Source: DATGUN01 sp035301285
GTDB lineage: Bacteria > Bacillota > Bacilli > Bacillales > Amphibacillaceae
NCBI GenBank assembly: GCA_035301285.1
Contig: DATGUN010000006.1
Location: 37,400 to 101,399, forward strand
Reading direction: 5' to 3'
Length of the DNA: 64,000 nucleotides
Below, piece after piece: positions 7,901 to 17,142 of the stretch (positions are counted from its first letter, which is position 1; every line of letters begins with the position of its first letter). A program made the position numbers and the translations under genes. The notes under the pieces are model-generated. The model did no database searches. It saw only the letters and a program-made list of their open reading frames with translations, and was not told the origin of the DNA.

Positions 7901-8923
7901 CTAGCGTCTCATCCTTGGATCAAATGCATCACGCAGACCATCGGCAAACAGATTGAAACAGATCAAAAGCAAGCTGAGAACAAGTGCCGGAAAGAATACT
8001 TGGTAAGCATGTGTATCTACAACTTTACTTCCACTGTCAATCAGAGTCCCCAACGAAGCTTGTGGCTGCGGAATTCCAAGCCCAATGAAACTCAAGAACG
8101 CTTCCGCAAAAATGGCAGTTGGAATACTGAACATCGTTGTAATGATAATTTGCCCCAAAGTATTCGGTAGCAAATGCTTGCCGATCAAACGCCTTGGTTT
8201 GGCTCCAAGCGTCCGTGCCGCCAATATGTATTCCGATGATTTGATTTTCAATATCTGTCCCCTGACGATACGCGATTGACCGATCCAACCTGTTAAGGCG
8301 ATGGCGAGTATGATCGCAAATAACCCTGGTTTAAAGACCATGATCAAAAGGATGATAATGACGAGTTGCGGAATTCCCATCAGCACCTCGACAATACGTT
8401 GCATCACATTATCCACGTTTCCGCCAAAATAACCGGATATTCCACCATATATAACACCGATCAGTAAATCGACCAACGTTGCAACAACACCGATAATCAG
8501 TGATATTTGCGTCCCTTTCCATGTCCGTGTCCAAATATCTCTTCCTAATTTATCTGCGCCGAACCAGTAGTTATCATCCAATTGCCGCTGTTCATACAAA
8601 TCAACATCATCTGAATTGACACCTGTAAAAGGAAGCCATCCGATATTTTCCAACGGCCCTATCTTAGGTGGGACATTACTGGCTTTGATCTCTTGCTCTT
8701 TATAAGTGAACTCATTCATATGCGGACCCACAAAGGCCATAATCGCAATGAATAAAATAATCAGCGCGCTTATGAATGCCGCTTTATTCTTGAGTAATCT
8801 GCGCCATGCATCACGGCCGAAACTGATCGCTTCAGTCGCTATTTCTTCCTTTTCCTCTTCTTGTACCGTTACAGGACGAAATTGTTCTTCGGTGATTTTT
8901 TCTTGATTTGATTCGGTTATCAT
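7901..8923 (-). CDS. oppC: Oligopeptide ABC transporter permease, OppC type (second locus)
   Basis: A 340-residue permease. The long charged N-terminus (rich in Glu, about 1-35) precedes the first membrane helix. An insert between the first helix and the LGxDxxGRDI-like motif (FGADKLGRDIW) carries the peptide-transporter-specific extracytoplasmic segment (about 80-115). An EAA loop follows (EYILAARTLGA, HLLPN). Its ATG overlaps the oppB stop as ATGA, with AGGAGG upstream, so the two permeases are translationally coupled. Confidence 0.93.
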   Translation of the reverse strand: MITESNQEKITEEQFRPVTVQEEEKEEIATEAISFGRDAWRRLLKNKAAFISALIILFIAIMAFVGPHMNEFTYKEQEIKASNVPPKIGPLENIGWLPFTGVNSDDVDLYEQRQLDDNYWFGADKLGRDIWTRTWKGTQISLIIGVVATLVDLLIGVIYGGISGYFGGNVDNVMQRIVEVLMGIPQLVIIILLIMVFKPGLFAIILAIALTGWIGQSRIVRGQILKIKSSEYILAARTLGAKPRRLIGKHLLPNTLGQIIITTMFSIPTAIFAEAFLSFIGLGIPQPQASLGTLIDSGSKVVDTHAYQVFFPALVLSLLLICFNLFADGLRDAFDPRMRR

Positions 8924-9849
8924 GAACTTCCTCCTTGTAAACGAATCCTTGGATCAACGATTCCGTATAACAGATCGGTAACGAAAATAATGATGACAAA
9001 CGCGACGGTATATAATATCGTCGTGCCCATTATAACCGGATAATCATTCGTATATATCGACTCGACGAATTGCTGTCCAATACCCGGGATGGCAAATATC
9101 TTCTCAATAACAAGCGATCCCGTAATAATACCAGCGGTCATCGGACCGATAATCGTTATAATCGGAATCAATGCATTTCGTACAGAATGTTTGGCAATCA
9201 CCGAAAAAGAGCCAAGGCCTTTCGATTTGGCAAACACAATAAAGTCCGATCCAAGAACTTCGACCATTTCCGTCCTCATAAAACGGGATATTTGGGCGAG
9301 AATACCCGTGGCAAGCGCTATAACCGGCAACACATGGTATATGGGTCCTTTCCAATATGCGACCGGGAACCAGCCAAGCCAGATGGAAAATACAAACTGC
9401 AATATAACAGCCAGCAAAAAGGATGGCACAGATATACCCAACACTGCTAGAATAACGGCCCCGTAGTCCGTGAACGTCCCTTGACGCAAAGCAGCAACGA
9501 CACCCAATAAAATGCCCAATATCGTACCGATAATGATTGATTCTACCCCCAATTGAGCAGAAACCGTCAATCGTTCACCTACAACTTTTGTAACTGCACG
9601 TCCACCAAATTGAAATGACTCTCCAAGGTCTCCCTTCACGACATTACCAACATAGCGAACATATTGCACAGGAATCGGTTTGTCAAAACCATACTTTTTA
9701 TTCAATGCCTCGATTTGCTGATCACTTAATTTCGCCTCATTTTCATATGGGCTTCCGGGGAGAAACTGCATAATGACAAATGTTAATGTTATGACTACGA
9801 AAATGGTAACAACCATCAGTCCGAGCCGTTTTAATATATATACACCCAA
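8920..9849 (-). CDS. oppB: Oligopeptide ABC transporter permease, OppB type (second locus)
   Basis: A 309-residue permease. It has an N-terminal helix (KRLGLMVVTIFVVITLTFV), the LPGSPY motif typical of OppB, about six membrane helices and an EAA loop (DFIVFAKSKGLGSF, KHSVRNA). The start is TTG, with AGGGGGAA four bases upstream. No in-frame ATG fits the family N-terminus. It overlaps oppC by 4 bases and is separated from oppA by a hairpin-bearing gap of 109 bases. Confidence 0.93.
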   Translation of the reverse strand: MGVYILKRLGLMVVTIFVVITLTFVIMQFLPGSPYENEAKLSDQQIEALNKKYGFDKPIPVQYVRYVGNVVKGDLGESFQFGGRAVTKVVGERLTVSAQLGVESIIIGTILGILLGVVAALRQGTFTDYGAVILAVLGISVPSFLLAVILQFVFSIWLGWFPVAYWKGPIYHVLPVIALATGILAQISRFMRTEMVEVLGSDFIVFAKSKGLGSFSVIAKHSVRNALIPIITIIGPMTAGIITGSLVIEKIFAIPGIGQQFVESIYTNDYPVIMGTTILYTVAFVIIIFVTDLLYGIVDPRIRLQGGSS

Positions 9850-9900
9850 GTTATTCCCCCTAACTCGTTGTCCATCTTGTTGTTATATTCTACAAAGGCA

Positions 9901-9937
9901 TGAAAGAGGTGTGCCATCGAAATGCAAACCTCTTTCA
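9901..9937 (-). terminator. Hairpin between oppA and oppB (attenuator or mRNA stabiliser)
   Basis: A perfect 10-bp stem (TGAAAGAGGT at 9901-9910 with ACCTCTTTCA at 9928-9937) has a 17-base loop. It is not followed by a T-run on the minus strand, so it is more likely to protect the oppA 3' end or cause partial termination. That would raise binding-protein level over permease. Confidence 0.55.
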
Positions 9938-9958
9938 TTGTCCTTACATCACATCGTA

Positions 9959-11722
9959 TTAATGGTCTTTAATTTCAGCATAACGGAAGAAATTCTTGAT
10001 TCCGTTTACCTGGTCGATATTTCCATCGATATAATCTTTCGTCAATACCGCTATACCAGATTGATAGGTTGGAACGATCAATGCATTGTCGATTAAATAT
10101 TGTTCCGCTTCCTGCAAGACTTCCCAACGTTCTTCTGGTTTATCACCAAGATCATCCGCTTTTTCTATCATACTGTCATATTCGTCATCTTCAAGACCAT
10201 ATGTGTTTTGCGGGTTATCCGACGTAAACAGCTCAAGGAACGTCATCGGGTCTTCGTAGTCTGGTTGCCATCCGGAACCGGCCGCAAGTTCTGCCTCACC
10301 GCTTGACGTTAGATCCAGATAAGACTTGAATGGCTGCTTGTTGATATCAATCGTGATGCCATCCAGATTTTCTTCAATCTCATTGGCAAAGTAATCAGCC
10401 AGTTCTTCTGAGGTCGATGTATCGGTCGTCATGTACTCGATCTCAAGTTCATCGATATCAAGTTCTTCTTTTGCCTTTTCCCAATATTCTTGTGCTTCTT
10501 CCTTATCGGAGTTCGGGTAATCTTCCGGATTGGCTTTTCCACCTTCATCATGGAAGTCATTACCATCGGGACCTGTTGCAAATTCTTGCGGCACCACGTA
10601 ATTGGCGCCCATGGATCCATCATTCAAGATGACATCCGCCGCAGAATCTCTATCCAGTGACAAGAAAATGGCTTTTCTCAAGTTTTCATTTTCGAATTCA
10701 GGTACATTGTTTCGGTCAAAGTCCCAATAGAAGACACCGACATCAGGAAGTTCCTGGAACTCAGGGTCATCTTGATATTTTTCAACATCTTCGGCCCGTA
10801 ATTGAACACGATCAATTTCGCCGTTTTCATAGAGTTTCAAAGCCGTTTTGGTATCTTTCACGACTTGAAAATCCACTTCTTCGATATTGACTTCATCGGC
10901 ATTGAAATAGTCCTCATTCTTTTTCAGTGTCCAGCCTTCACCGTGATTCCATTCATCAAGCACGAAGGCACCATTGTAAAGCAAGTTCTCCGGTTCTTCG
11001 GCGAAGTCATCCCCTTGCTCTTCAACAAATTCTTCATTCAATGGGAAGAAAGGTGCAAATTGCATCAAACTATTGAAATATTGCTCCGGTGTCGCTTTAT
11101 CGAGTGTCACCTTCAATGTATGCTCATCAACAGCTTCCACACCGAGTTCTTCGGTTTCACCGAACATATCACTGTCTTCATCAACGATTTCTGATGCATT
11201 GGCAATATTGGCTGCTTCGAAAATATAATCGTATTGTGATTCAAAGTCCTTATCCAATGCCCGGCGCCATGAATAAACGAAGTCATCGGCAGTCACCGGA
11301 TCACCGTTGGACCATTCCGCATCGTCACGTAATGTAAAAGTATATTCTGTATTATCATCGTTCACTTCCGGCATATCTTCTGCGATTTCCGGAACGAGTT
11401 CATCATCTTCATAGATTAACAGACCGGAAAAAACACGGTTCATGACGTTGTGGGAAATAACGTCCGTTGCAAACGAGATGTCCATGGAACGGATTTCATC
11501 ACTTTCAGTAAAGCGGAGTACCTGATCATCTGCGGCTTCTCCATCACTATCCCCATCATTGTCATTGTTACCGTTATCATCATTGTTGTTATTATTCGTT
11601 GTACCATCGTCAGGACTTCCATTTGGTTCTTCATCTGATGAACAAGCACTCATGAACAATGCAAAAGAAAACAACAGCACTGTCAATATAATGAGTTTTT
11701 TATTTGTAAGCAACCCTTTCAT
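9959..11722 (-). CDS. oppA: Peptide-binding lipoprotein OppA
   Basis: A 587-residue extracytoplasmic lipoprotein of the SBP_bac_5 family. The signal peptide ends in a lipobox (FMSAC). A low-complexity linker of Asn, Asp and Gly follows for about 35 residues. The mature domain has family motifs, including YTFTLRDDAEWSNGDPVTA and DFVYSWRRALD. The longer frame starts at 11767, but the ATG at 11722 has GGAGGGG at a proper distance and gives a normal signal peptide. The mature protein is strongly acidic, as in halophiles. It leads the operon with oppB, oppC and oppD. Confidence 0.95.
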   Translation of the reverse strand: MKGLLTNKKLIILTVLLFSFALFMSACSSDEEPNGSPDDGTTNNNNNDDNGNNDNDGDSDGEAADDQVLRFTESDEIRSMDISFATDVISHNVMNRVFSGLLIYEDDELVPEIAEDMPEVNDDNTEYTFTLRDDAEWSNGDPVTADDFVYSWRRALDKDFESQYDYIFEAANIANASEIVDEDSDMFGETEELGVEAVDEHTLKVTLDKATPEQYFNSLMQFAPFFPLNEEFVEEQGDDFAEEPENLLYNGAFVLDEWNHGEGWTLKKNEDYFNADEVNIEEVDFQVVKDTKTALKLYENGEIDRVQLRAEDVEKYQDDPEFQELPDVGVFYWDFDRNNVPEFENENLRKAIFLSLDRDSAADVILNDGSMGANYVVPQEFATGPDGNDFHDEGGKANPEDYPNSDKEEAQEYWEKAKEELDIDELEIEYMTTDTSTSEELADYFANEIEENLDGITIDINKQPFKSYLDLTSSGEAELAAGSGWQPDYEDPMTFLELFTSDNPQNTYGLEDDEYDSMIEKADDLGDKPEERWEVLQEAEQYLIDNALIVPTYQSGIAVLTKDYIDGNIDQVNGIKNFFRYAEIKDH

Positions 11723-11747
11723 GTAACCCCTCCGTTTAAATAATAAG

Positions 11748-11762
11748 TATTGTCTGAAAACT
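11748..11762. promoter_or_regulatory. Possible CodY box in the oppA leader
   Basis: TATTGTCTGAAAACT matches AATTTTCWGAAAATT at 12 of 15 positions. It lies 26-40 bases upstream of the oppA start codon. It is plausible because opp operons are commonly under CodY, but it is only a pattern match. Confidence 0.4.
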
Positions 11763-12050
11763 AACAATAAAAACTAGGAGAATCCTATTCCTGAAGACAA
11801 TCTGGTTGCGCTTCTCCATTCCTCTGCATTGAGCGGCGAACGTATTCTTTCTGTATCATTCTTCATTGCTCACGTCCGAGACCCCCAACACTTAACAACT
11901 TTAGATTTTCATATCATGGCACTTGCCAATGATTTCATTCTAACCTCCCACTTGAATTATGTATAACCACCTCCAGTAATGACGTTTTTAGAATCAAAGT
12001 CCTAACCCCAACGATCCAAGATCAAGATCAAGGTTGTTTGATTATAAACC

Positions 12051-12079
12051 ATTATAATAAATATTAAGATACTTTGCAA
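12051..12079 (-). promoter_or_regulatory. Sigma-A promoter of the oppA-B-C-D operon
   Basis: Reading leftwards, TTGCAA and a perfect TATAAT are separated by exactly 17 bases. The predicted start is near 12044, about 320 bases before the oppA ATG. Confidence 0.65.
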
Positions 12080-12254
12080 GATGACCTTGAAAATCAATCA
12101 AATTCTCATTCATCTCCTTGATAGGGTTCTGCACACGTGCCATATCGCAGCAAAAACGTCCATGGATCAGTCATAGGTCCTTACAAAGCGGGATATGAAA
12201 AGATGGGTATACCATCATGACAGAAGGGGTAATATAACGTTTCACATAAAAATA

Positions 12255-12303
12255 TAAAAACACCTCCGAAAGGATGATGATACCATTCCGAAGGTGTCTT
12301 TTG
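12255..12303 (-). terminator. Intrinsic terminator of the DUF1002 gene
   Basis: ACACCT-CCGAA (12260-12270) pairs with TTCCGAAGGTGT (12286-12297), with A and T runs on both sides. It lies about 60 bases beyond the DUF1002 stop codon. Confidence 0.75.
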
Positions 12304-12362
12304 ATCTTGTTTGCTAGATGAAAGTTGCTTTAACTCGATCTATGTCTTCCTATTCTATATCA

Positions 12363-13292
12363 TCAATCAACCAAACCTTTAAAGAAGTTGCTGATGGCCT
12401 GGAAGAAGTCACGGAAAAAACTGGCTACCTTTTCCCAAAAACCTTCATCCAAACCCAGTTCATCCATCTTATCTTTAACGGTGGATGCAATATCTTCCAG
12501 TTGATCTTTGACTTTATTGAAATCAATATCAAGGTCACGCATCTTGTCAAAAAGTTTTGTAAGGAGTTCCCGGTCTTTATCACTTAAGGAAATGTCCAAC
12601 TTATCCAGCTGTTCCTTGACGATTTCCTCTACATCTTCTTTGGTTGCAGGATCTTTTTCGGCGATTTCTTTCTTGATTTCAGTCAGGAGCTCACTCACTT
12701 TTTCCTGGCTCAGGCCTTCCTTATCCGCCAAATCAGTCGCTACATCCAATTCTTCATTGGCAAGTTCCATGCGTTCTTTATCAAATGTTGCACCGTCTTC
12801 ATCATAGGCTTTATAGATACCTGTCAACGCTGAGTGCCCGCTGACTTTAACAGGTGAAGCAACATCGACGGTGACATCCTCGGCACCCGCTGTCAACAAG
12901 GCGTTCGCATACATATCGGTCGATACTTCCGTTATATTATCGGGAGTGACAATATTTACCGTAATCCCTTCGCCGGATTCTTCACGCTTGATTTTCGCGG
13001 AGGAATACATATTCGAATCTGGATTCCCATCAATATATTTCGCTATATCCTGTCCTGTCACAAGATACTCTTCGGGCTGACTGGACTCATTCACTTCAAG
13101 GAGTTTTCGCGTTTCTGCTTTCTGTTCATCGGAAAGTGCATCACCGAGCACAATGATCGGTGAGCCTAATTTTTCATTATAGCCTTTGTCATCATTATCA
13201 TCATTTCCGTCTGCACTGACCGGCAGAGAAATGCCTATTACCAAAGCAATTATTGTTAAATACAGCATGATGTGTTTTAAATACGTCTTCAT
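12363..13292 (-). CDS. DUF1002 family secreted protein (YpuA-like)
   Basis: A 309-residue protein with a signal peptide (MKTYLK, then a hydrophobic core ending VSADG). The family-typical region (SPIIVLGDALSDEQKAETR, GITVNIVTPDNIT) comes next, and a highly charged helical C-terminal half follows. That half has segments resembling amphipathic helices (VASFFRDFFQAISNFFKGL at the very end). A longer frame begins at 13373, but the ATG at 13292 has GGAAGGAG upstream and gives the signal peptide. B. subtilis YpuA belongs to this family. The biochemical role is unknown. Confidence 0.85.
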   Translation of the reverse strand: MKTYLKHIMLYLTIIALVIGISLPVSADGNDDNDDKGYNEKLGSPIIVLGDALSDEQKAETRKLLEVNESSQPEEYLVTGQDIAKYIDGNPDSNMYSSAKIKREESGEGITVNIVTPDNITEVSTDMYANALLTAGAEDVTVDVASPVKVSGHSALTGIYKAYDEDGATFDKERMELANEELDVATDLADKEGLSQEKVSELLTEIKKEIAEKDPATKEDVEEIVKEQLDKLDISLSDKDRELLTKLFDKMRDLDIDFNKVKDQLEDIASTVKDKMDELGLDEGFWEKVASFFRDFFQAISNFFKGLVD

Positions 13293-13596
13293 TTGTTCTT
13301 TCTCCTTCCATAACATAGTGTTCGTTTGCCGGTTTGTTTTAGCGTCCGCTATGTTCGGATTAATATGTTCCATTTCATTATAGCCGATTTTCAGTGTATT
13401 GGGTATCTATTTTATTCAGATCAATATCAGTTTACCATTTTAATAAATATCCTTCAGCATTTATATGTGAAATGGCAGACTTATAATACCACTCAAGCAA
13501 AAAACTTTCATTCGAATAATGGATGCTATATTATTTAGGGTAGCGAAGTAATTTTCCAGAAAGAAGGGCTATACAATCAAGGATTTAGATTCACGT
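13293..13596. other. Divergent intergenic region of 304 bases
   Basis: It separates the leftward DUF1002 gene from the rightward MFS gene. A leftward TATAAT (13377-13382) and a rightward TATAAT (near 13485) are present, but neither has a convincing -35 element. No gene was found. Confidence 0.4.
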
Positions 13597-14820
13597 TTGA
13601 ACCGAAATTTAGCAATCATGTGGTTTGCTAATTTTTTCGTTGCAGGAAGTATGACGATGATCTTGCCATTCATCTCACTACACATTGAGACCCTTGGCGA
13701 TTTTTCTGACTCATATGTACAAAATTGGTCTGGTTGGATTTTTGGTATCACATTTGTGACAGCATTATTGTTTGCTCCTGTCTGGGGGAAGTTTGGTGAC
13801 CGATACGGAAGGAAACTGATTTTAATCATATCTGCTACAGGTCTTGGTATTTGCCTATTGTTAATGGGCTTTGCAACGACCGTCCAGCAGCTTTTTTTAT
13901 TGCGTATGCTGATGGGTTTTTTCACAGGTTTCATTCCGACTTCACAGGCACTGATATCGACACAGACATCCAAACGGGTGGCTGGAAGGATACTCGGCAC
14001 ATTACAAACCGGAAGTATCACCGGGTCATTGATGGGACCGATGATCGGGGGAGCGATGGCTGATATTTTCACATATGCCGACACGTTCAAATGGACGTCC
14101 ATTTCCATCTTCCTCTCGGCCATCCTGGTCATTTTCGGCGTAAGGGAAATAAAAATGAATTTCGCGGATGATGACGACAAAGATGACCGGACATATTCGA
14201 GTAAAGAAGTTATTTTGCATATTGTCAAAAATCCAGTGTTACTTGTTGTCATGCTGATGTCGGCTCTTATCCAAATTGCACACTTCAGCATTCAGCCGAT
14301 TTTATCTTTATACGTATCGCATATACACGGCGCCGCCAATATCGCTCTCTACTCTGGCATGGCTTTTTCGGCGGCAGGTCTCGGAAATCTTCTGATGACA
14401 CGCCAATGGGGTAAATTAGGAGACCGGATCGGCTACACAAAAATATTGATCGGTTTGCTGTTTATGGCAGGGATTGTTTATTTACCCGGTGGATTTGTAA
14501 CCAATATTTGGCAACTGATTATCATCCGGTTTTTATTGGGTGTATCCATCGGTGGAATGGTTCCGTTACGCATCGCCTACTTACGACAGGAAGCACCATT
14601 ATCCATGCAAGGCGAAGTGTTGGGATACAATAACAGTCTCCGCTTCTTCGGAAATATCATCGGACCTGCACTAGGCGGTATGATTTCCGGATTGTACGGG
14701 TTCACAGCTGTATTTCTTATCACAAGCGCACTGCTATTGGTAGGTGGCGTGATCATGCTTGTAACGTGGTATAAATACGAATATGCCCCCAATCATGTCG
14801 CTGCGCCCCACAGGCATTGA
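13597..14820 (+). CDS. MFS drug exporter (MdtG-like)
   Basis: A 407-residue, roughly 12-helix transporter of the DHA1 drug/H+ antiporter type. The motif A loop between helices 2 and 3 is GKFGDRYGRKL, and a second related loop (GKLGDRIGY) opens the C-terminal half. Homology begins at NRNLAIMW, so the start must be close to the TTG at 13597. AAGGAT precedes it at a long spacing of 13 bases. AGAAGGG further upstream has no normal start codon after it. The start is therefore the least certain part. It is followed by a strong terminator. Confidence 0.85.
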   Translation: MNRNLAIMWFANFFVAGSMTMILPFISLHIETLGDFSDSYVQNWSGWIFGITFVTALLFAPVWGKFGDRYGRKLILIISATGLGICLLLMGFATTVQQLFLLRMLMGFFTGFIPTSQALISTQTSKRVAGRILGTLQTGSITGSLMGPMIGGAMADIFTYADTFKWTSISIFLSAILVIFGVREIKMNFADDDDKDDRTYSSKEVILHIVKNPVLLVVMLMSALIQIAHFSIQPILSLYVSHIHGAANIALYSGMAFSAAGLGNLLMTRQWGKLGDRIGYTKILIGLLFMAGIVYLPGGFVTNIWQLIIIRFLLGVSIGGMVPLRIAYLRQEAPLSMQGEVLGYNNSLRFFGNIIGPALGGMISGLYGFTAVFLITSALLLVGGVIMLVTWYKYEYAPNHVAAPHRH

Positions 14821-14849
14821 CGCCGATGATATGGTGATTGATATTGATG

Positions 14850-14899
14850 AAACGCTATGTGACAGAGTATATATACTCTGATCTCACATAGCGTTTTTT
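14850..14899 (+). terminator. Strong intrinsic terminator after the MFS gene
   Basis: The outer stem AACGCTATGTGA (14851-14862) pairs with TCACATAGCGTT (14884-14895). The inner 18 bases (14863-14880) form a perfect palindrome. Six T residues follow. Confidence 0.9.
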
Positions 14900-15037
14900 A
14901 CATAGGAAGGGGTGAAGTGCATCCCTTTTATCGAACTGGATAAATCATTCAAACCGATGTGTTTCATAATGACGGCTGCCTTGTTGGCAGAACCCCCTTC
15001 AGCAACACGCACTCACTGTTCACGAAAACAAGCCACA

Positions 15038-15119
15038 CCAAAAAAAGCCAGCATGTGTATGCAGCCCGTATAGCTGAACCCTCTCGCTCCAACAAGCGCA
15101 CACAAACACCGGCTTTTTT
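15038..15119 (-). terminator. Probable terminator of ridA
   Basis: AAAAAAGCC (15041-15049) and GGCTTTTTT (15111-15119) bracket an imperfect long stem that includes TGTGT/ACACA. It lies just downstream of the ridA stop on the minus strand. Confidence 0.6.
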
Positions 15120-15175
15120 CTTATATGGCGTCGCTTTCCTCATATAAAGCCGCTACGACCCTATACGATGTTCTA

Positions 15176-15559
15176 TTACTTTCCAGTGTATACGACAGCG
15201 TCCATCTCGACCAACATGTCTTTTGGCAAGCGGCTCACTTCAACGGTTGCCCGTGCAGGGTATGGTTTCTGTAAATACCCGCCATAGATGTCATTCACCG
15301 TGGCAAAGTTATCCATCGACTGTATGTAAATCGTGAACTTGATGACATCGGCGAACGACGTATTGGCCTCGGCAAGGATGGCTTTCAGATTTTCCATGAC
15401 CTGTTTCGTCTGTGCTTCAATGCCTTCTGCGACATCGCCTGTTTCCGGATTGATACCGATTTGTCCAGAAACATATAAAAAGTCGCCTGCCTGAATGGCT
15501 TGAGAATACGGTCCGATTGCGGCCGGTGCGTTATCTGTGTATATTTCTTTCTTCATCAT
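15176..15559 (-). CDS. ridA: RidA family 2-iminobutanoate/2-iminopropanoate deaminase
   Basis: A 127-residue protein that hydrolyses reactive enamine/imine intermediates released by PLP enzymes. It has the family hallmarks APAAIGPYSQA near the N-terminus, YVSGQIG, the substrate-binding Arg in YPARATVEV and the C-terminal VEMDAVVY. Homologues form cytosolic trimers. A longer frame starts at 15577, but AAGGAGGG lies directly before the ATG pair at 15559/15556. It is transcribed alone. Confidence 0.95.
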   Translation of the reverse strand: MMKKEIYTDNAPAAIGPYSQAIQAGDFLYVSGQIGINPETGDVAEGIEAQTKQVMENLKAILAEANTSFADVIKFTIYIQSMDNFATVNDIYGGYLQKPYPARATVEVSRLPKDMLVEMDAVVYTGK

Positions 15560-15642
15560 ACATCCCTCCTTATCCATTTTATCATATCATTATCCGGTAT
15601 GACGTGACAGCAAAAATGCATCTATCAATGAATGCCTCAGTT

Positions 15643-16992
15643 CTATGCAGTCGCTCCGGATTGAAATAGATCTTTATCACGCCATTTCCCATAACGATAA
15701 TATCCATACGCAAACAGACTGCTGAATATGAAGCTCAAGCCCATGCCGATTGCAATGCCGCTTTCCGCAAACACATGTGAAAAAATATATGTCAACGGGT
15801 AACGCAACACCCAGAACGAAATGATATTCAAAACCAGGACTTGGTACATGGCACCAGACGCACGTACGACGCCATTCAGCACAAAATTGATACCCAGGAA
15901 CGGATAACATAATGCGACGATGCTCAAGTACTCGGCTCCGAATGAAATGGCTGCTTCATCCGAAATAAACAATCGCATGCCAAAACGAGCACATATAATC
16001 GCCAATATTCCAATGGTAATCATGACAACCAGATTATATAAAACCGCTGATTTGGAAATGGCACTCACCCGTTTCCAATTCCCGACGCCGATATTCTGAC
16101 CGGACATACTGTTCACTGCTGTGCCAAGTGATTTTGCCGGAAGCATGATCAAGCTATTCAAACGAAGGGCAGCACCATAACCTGCCACAACACTCTCGCC
16201 AAACACTGTCACGACACTCATGATGGCTGCAGAACCTGCCGAGATGACAGACATCTGCAATCCAGCCGGTATTCCCAACTGTAAAATGAGCCCCACTTCC
16301 TGTTTGTTCGGAAGATGTGGAATGCGAAAGGGGGCAAGCCGTTTATATAATACATATAACAACCCATACAAAAATGCACCGCCCTGCGAGAAAATAGTTG
16401 CATAGGCCGCCCCTTCTATCCCCCAACCGATTCCACTTATGAACAACGGATCCAGGACAATATTCGCCAAGACCGCAATCAATACAAAACGAAGAGGTGT
16501 CTTACTATCCCCGAGTGACCTCAGAACCGTGCTGATGAAATTGTAACCGAATAAAAACCAGATACCGACAAAGTTGATCTGTAGATAAGCTTTTGCCTGT
16601 TGGAGCATATTGCCCGGTGTACCTAAAAGGTTCAATAATTCCTCCGCAAAAAAGAATCCGAAGAAACTTAACACTAAAGATAACGACGTCAAAACAACAA
16701 CAAACGCATTCAGATAACGCTTCAAGCCATATTCGTTTTTCTTCCCTCTTTGCTGGGCCAATATCGTCAATGCCGCATTATTCAGCCCGATGACGAACGA
16801 AAGGACCGTGAATACGATGGTGCTGGCGACCGTAACAGCTCCAAGTGCATTCGCTCCCAATAAATTCCCGACCCATAAACTGTCGACAAATTGATAAGAT
16901 GCTTGTAGAAGGTTTGTCAAAATAATCGGACCGGAGAAAAGGATTAAATGCCGCCATATGCTTCCCTCTGTAAAATCCCGTTGTTTCGCCAT
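15643..16992 (-). CDS. MATE family multidrug/cation efflux protein
   Basis: A 449-residue, 12-helix membrane transporter of the MatE fold. It starts with GSIWRHLILFSGPIILTNLLQ and has the repeated MatE-type segments (SLWVGNLLGANALGAVTVA; AALRLNSLIMLPAKSLGTA). It probably exports drugs or organic cations using a Na+ or H+ gradient, but the substrate cannot be told. A GGAGG motif lies ten bases before the ATG. The gene stands alone, with no regulator next to it. Confidence 0.92.
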   Translation of the reverse strand: MAKQRDFTEGSIWRHLILFSGPIILTNLLQASYQFVDSLWVGNLLGANALGAVTVASTIVFTVLSFVIGLNNAALTILAQQRGKKNEYGLKRYLNAFVVVLTSLSLVLSFFGFFFAEELLNLLGTPGNMLQQAKAYLQINFVGIWFLFGYNFISTVLRSLGDSKTPLRFVLIAVLANIVLDPLFISGIGWGIEGAAYATIFSQGGAFLYGLLYVLYKRLAPFRIPHLPNKQEVGLILQLGIPAGLQMSVISAGSAAIMSVVTVFGESVVAGYGAALRLNSLIMLPAKSLGTAVNSMSGQNIGVGNWKRVSAISKSAVLYNLVVMITIGILAIICARFGMRLFISDEAAISFGAEYLSIVALCYPFLGINFVLNGVVRASGAMYQVLVLNIISFWVLRYPLTYIFSHVFAESGIAIGMGLSFIFSSLFAYGYYRYGKWRDKDLFQSGATA

Positions 16993-17068
16993 TGTTTAAC
17001 TGCCTCCACTCTATCCCTGTTTCCGCCCAAACCACGTGCTATATCCCCATTCTAACCGAAAACCACGT

Positions 17069-17105
17069 CAAAAGGTGACTGATCGATATGTCAGCCACCT
17101 TTTTG
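17069..17105. terminator. Bidirectional terminator between MATE and TRAP genes
   Basis: CAAAAGGTGACTGA (17069-17082) pairs with TCAGCCACCTTTTTG (17091-17105), with one mismatch. It lies just downstream of the TRAP permease stop. Confidence 0.75.
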
Positions 17106-17142
17106 ATGTTCAGGTATTTACTTTTGAACTTTCCGAACCCGA

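Larger units (their letters stand above)
11723..12362. other. 640-base gap: oppA leader and promoter, DUF1002 gene terminator
   Basis: No gene was found. It contains a leftward promoter (12051-12079), which implies a leader of about 320 bases before oppA. A CodY-like sequence (11748-11762) lies close to the oppA ribosome binding site. The terminator (12255-12303) belongs to the next leftward gene. I could not identify a riboswitch class in the leader. Confidence 0.6.
14821..15175. other. 355-base convergent gap
   Basis: It contains the terminator of the MFS gene and a second hairpin facing ridA. A 62-codon frame (14959-15147) lacks a ribosome binding site and overlaps the second hairpin, so I do not call it a gene. 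Confidence 0.6.

Noticed and set aside
13569..14291. A 240-codon open frame antisense to the MFS gene
   Set aside because: It covers the transporter coding region and shows no family motif or ribosome binding site.
14959..15147. A 62-codon plus-strand frame between MFS and ridA
   Set aside because: It has no ribosome binding site, overlaps a terminator-like hairpin and has no recognisable features.
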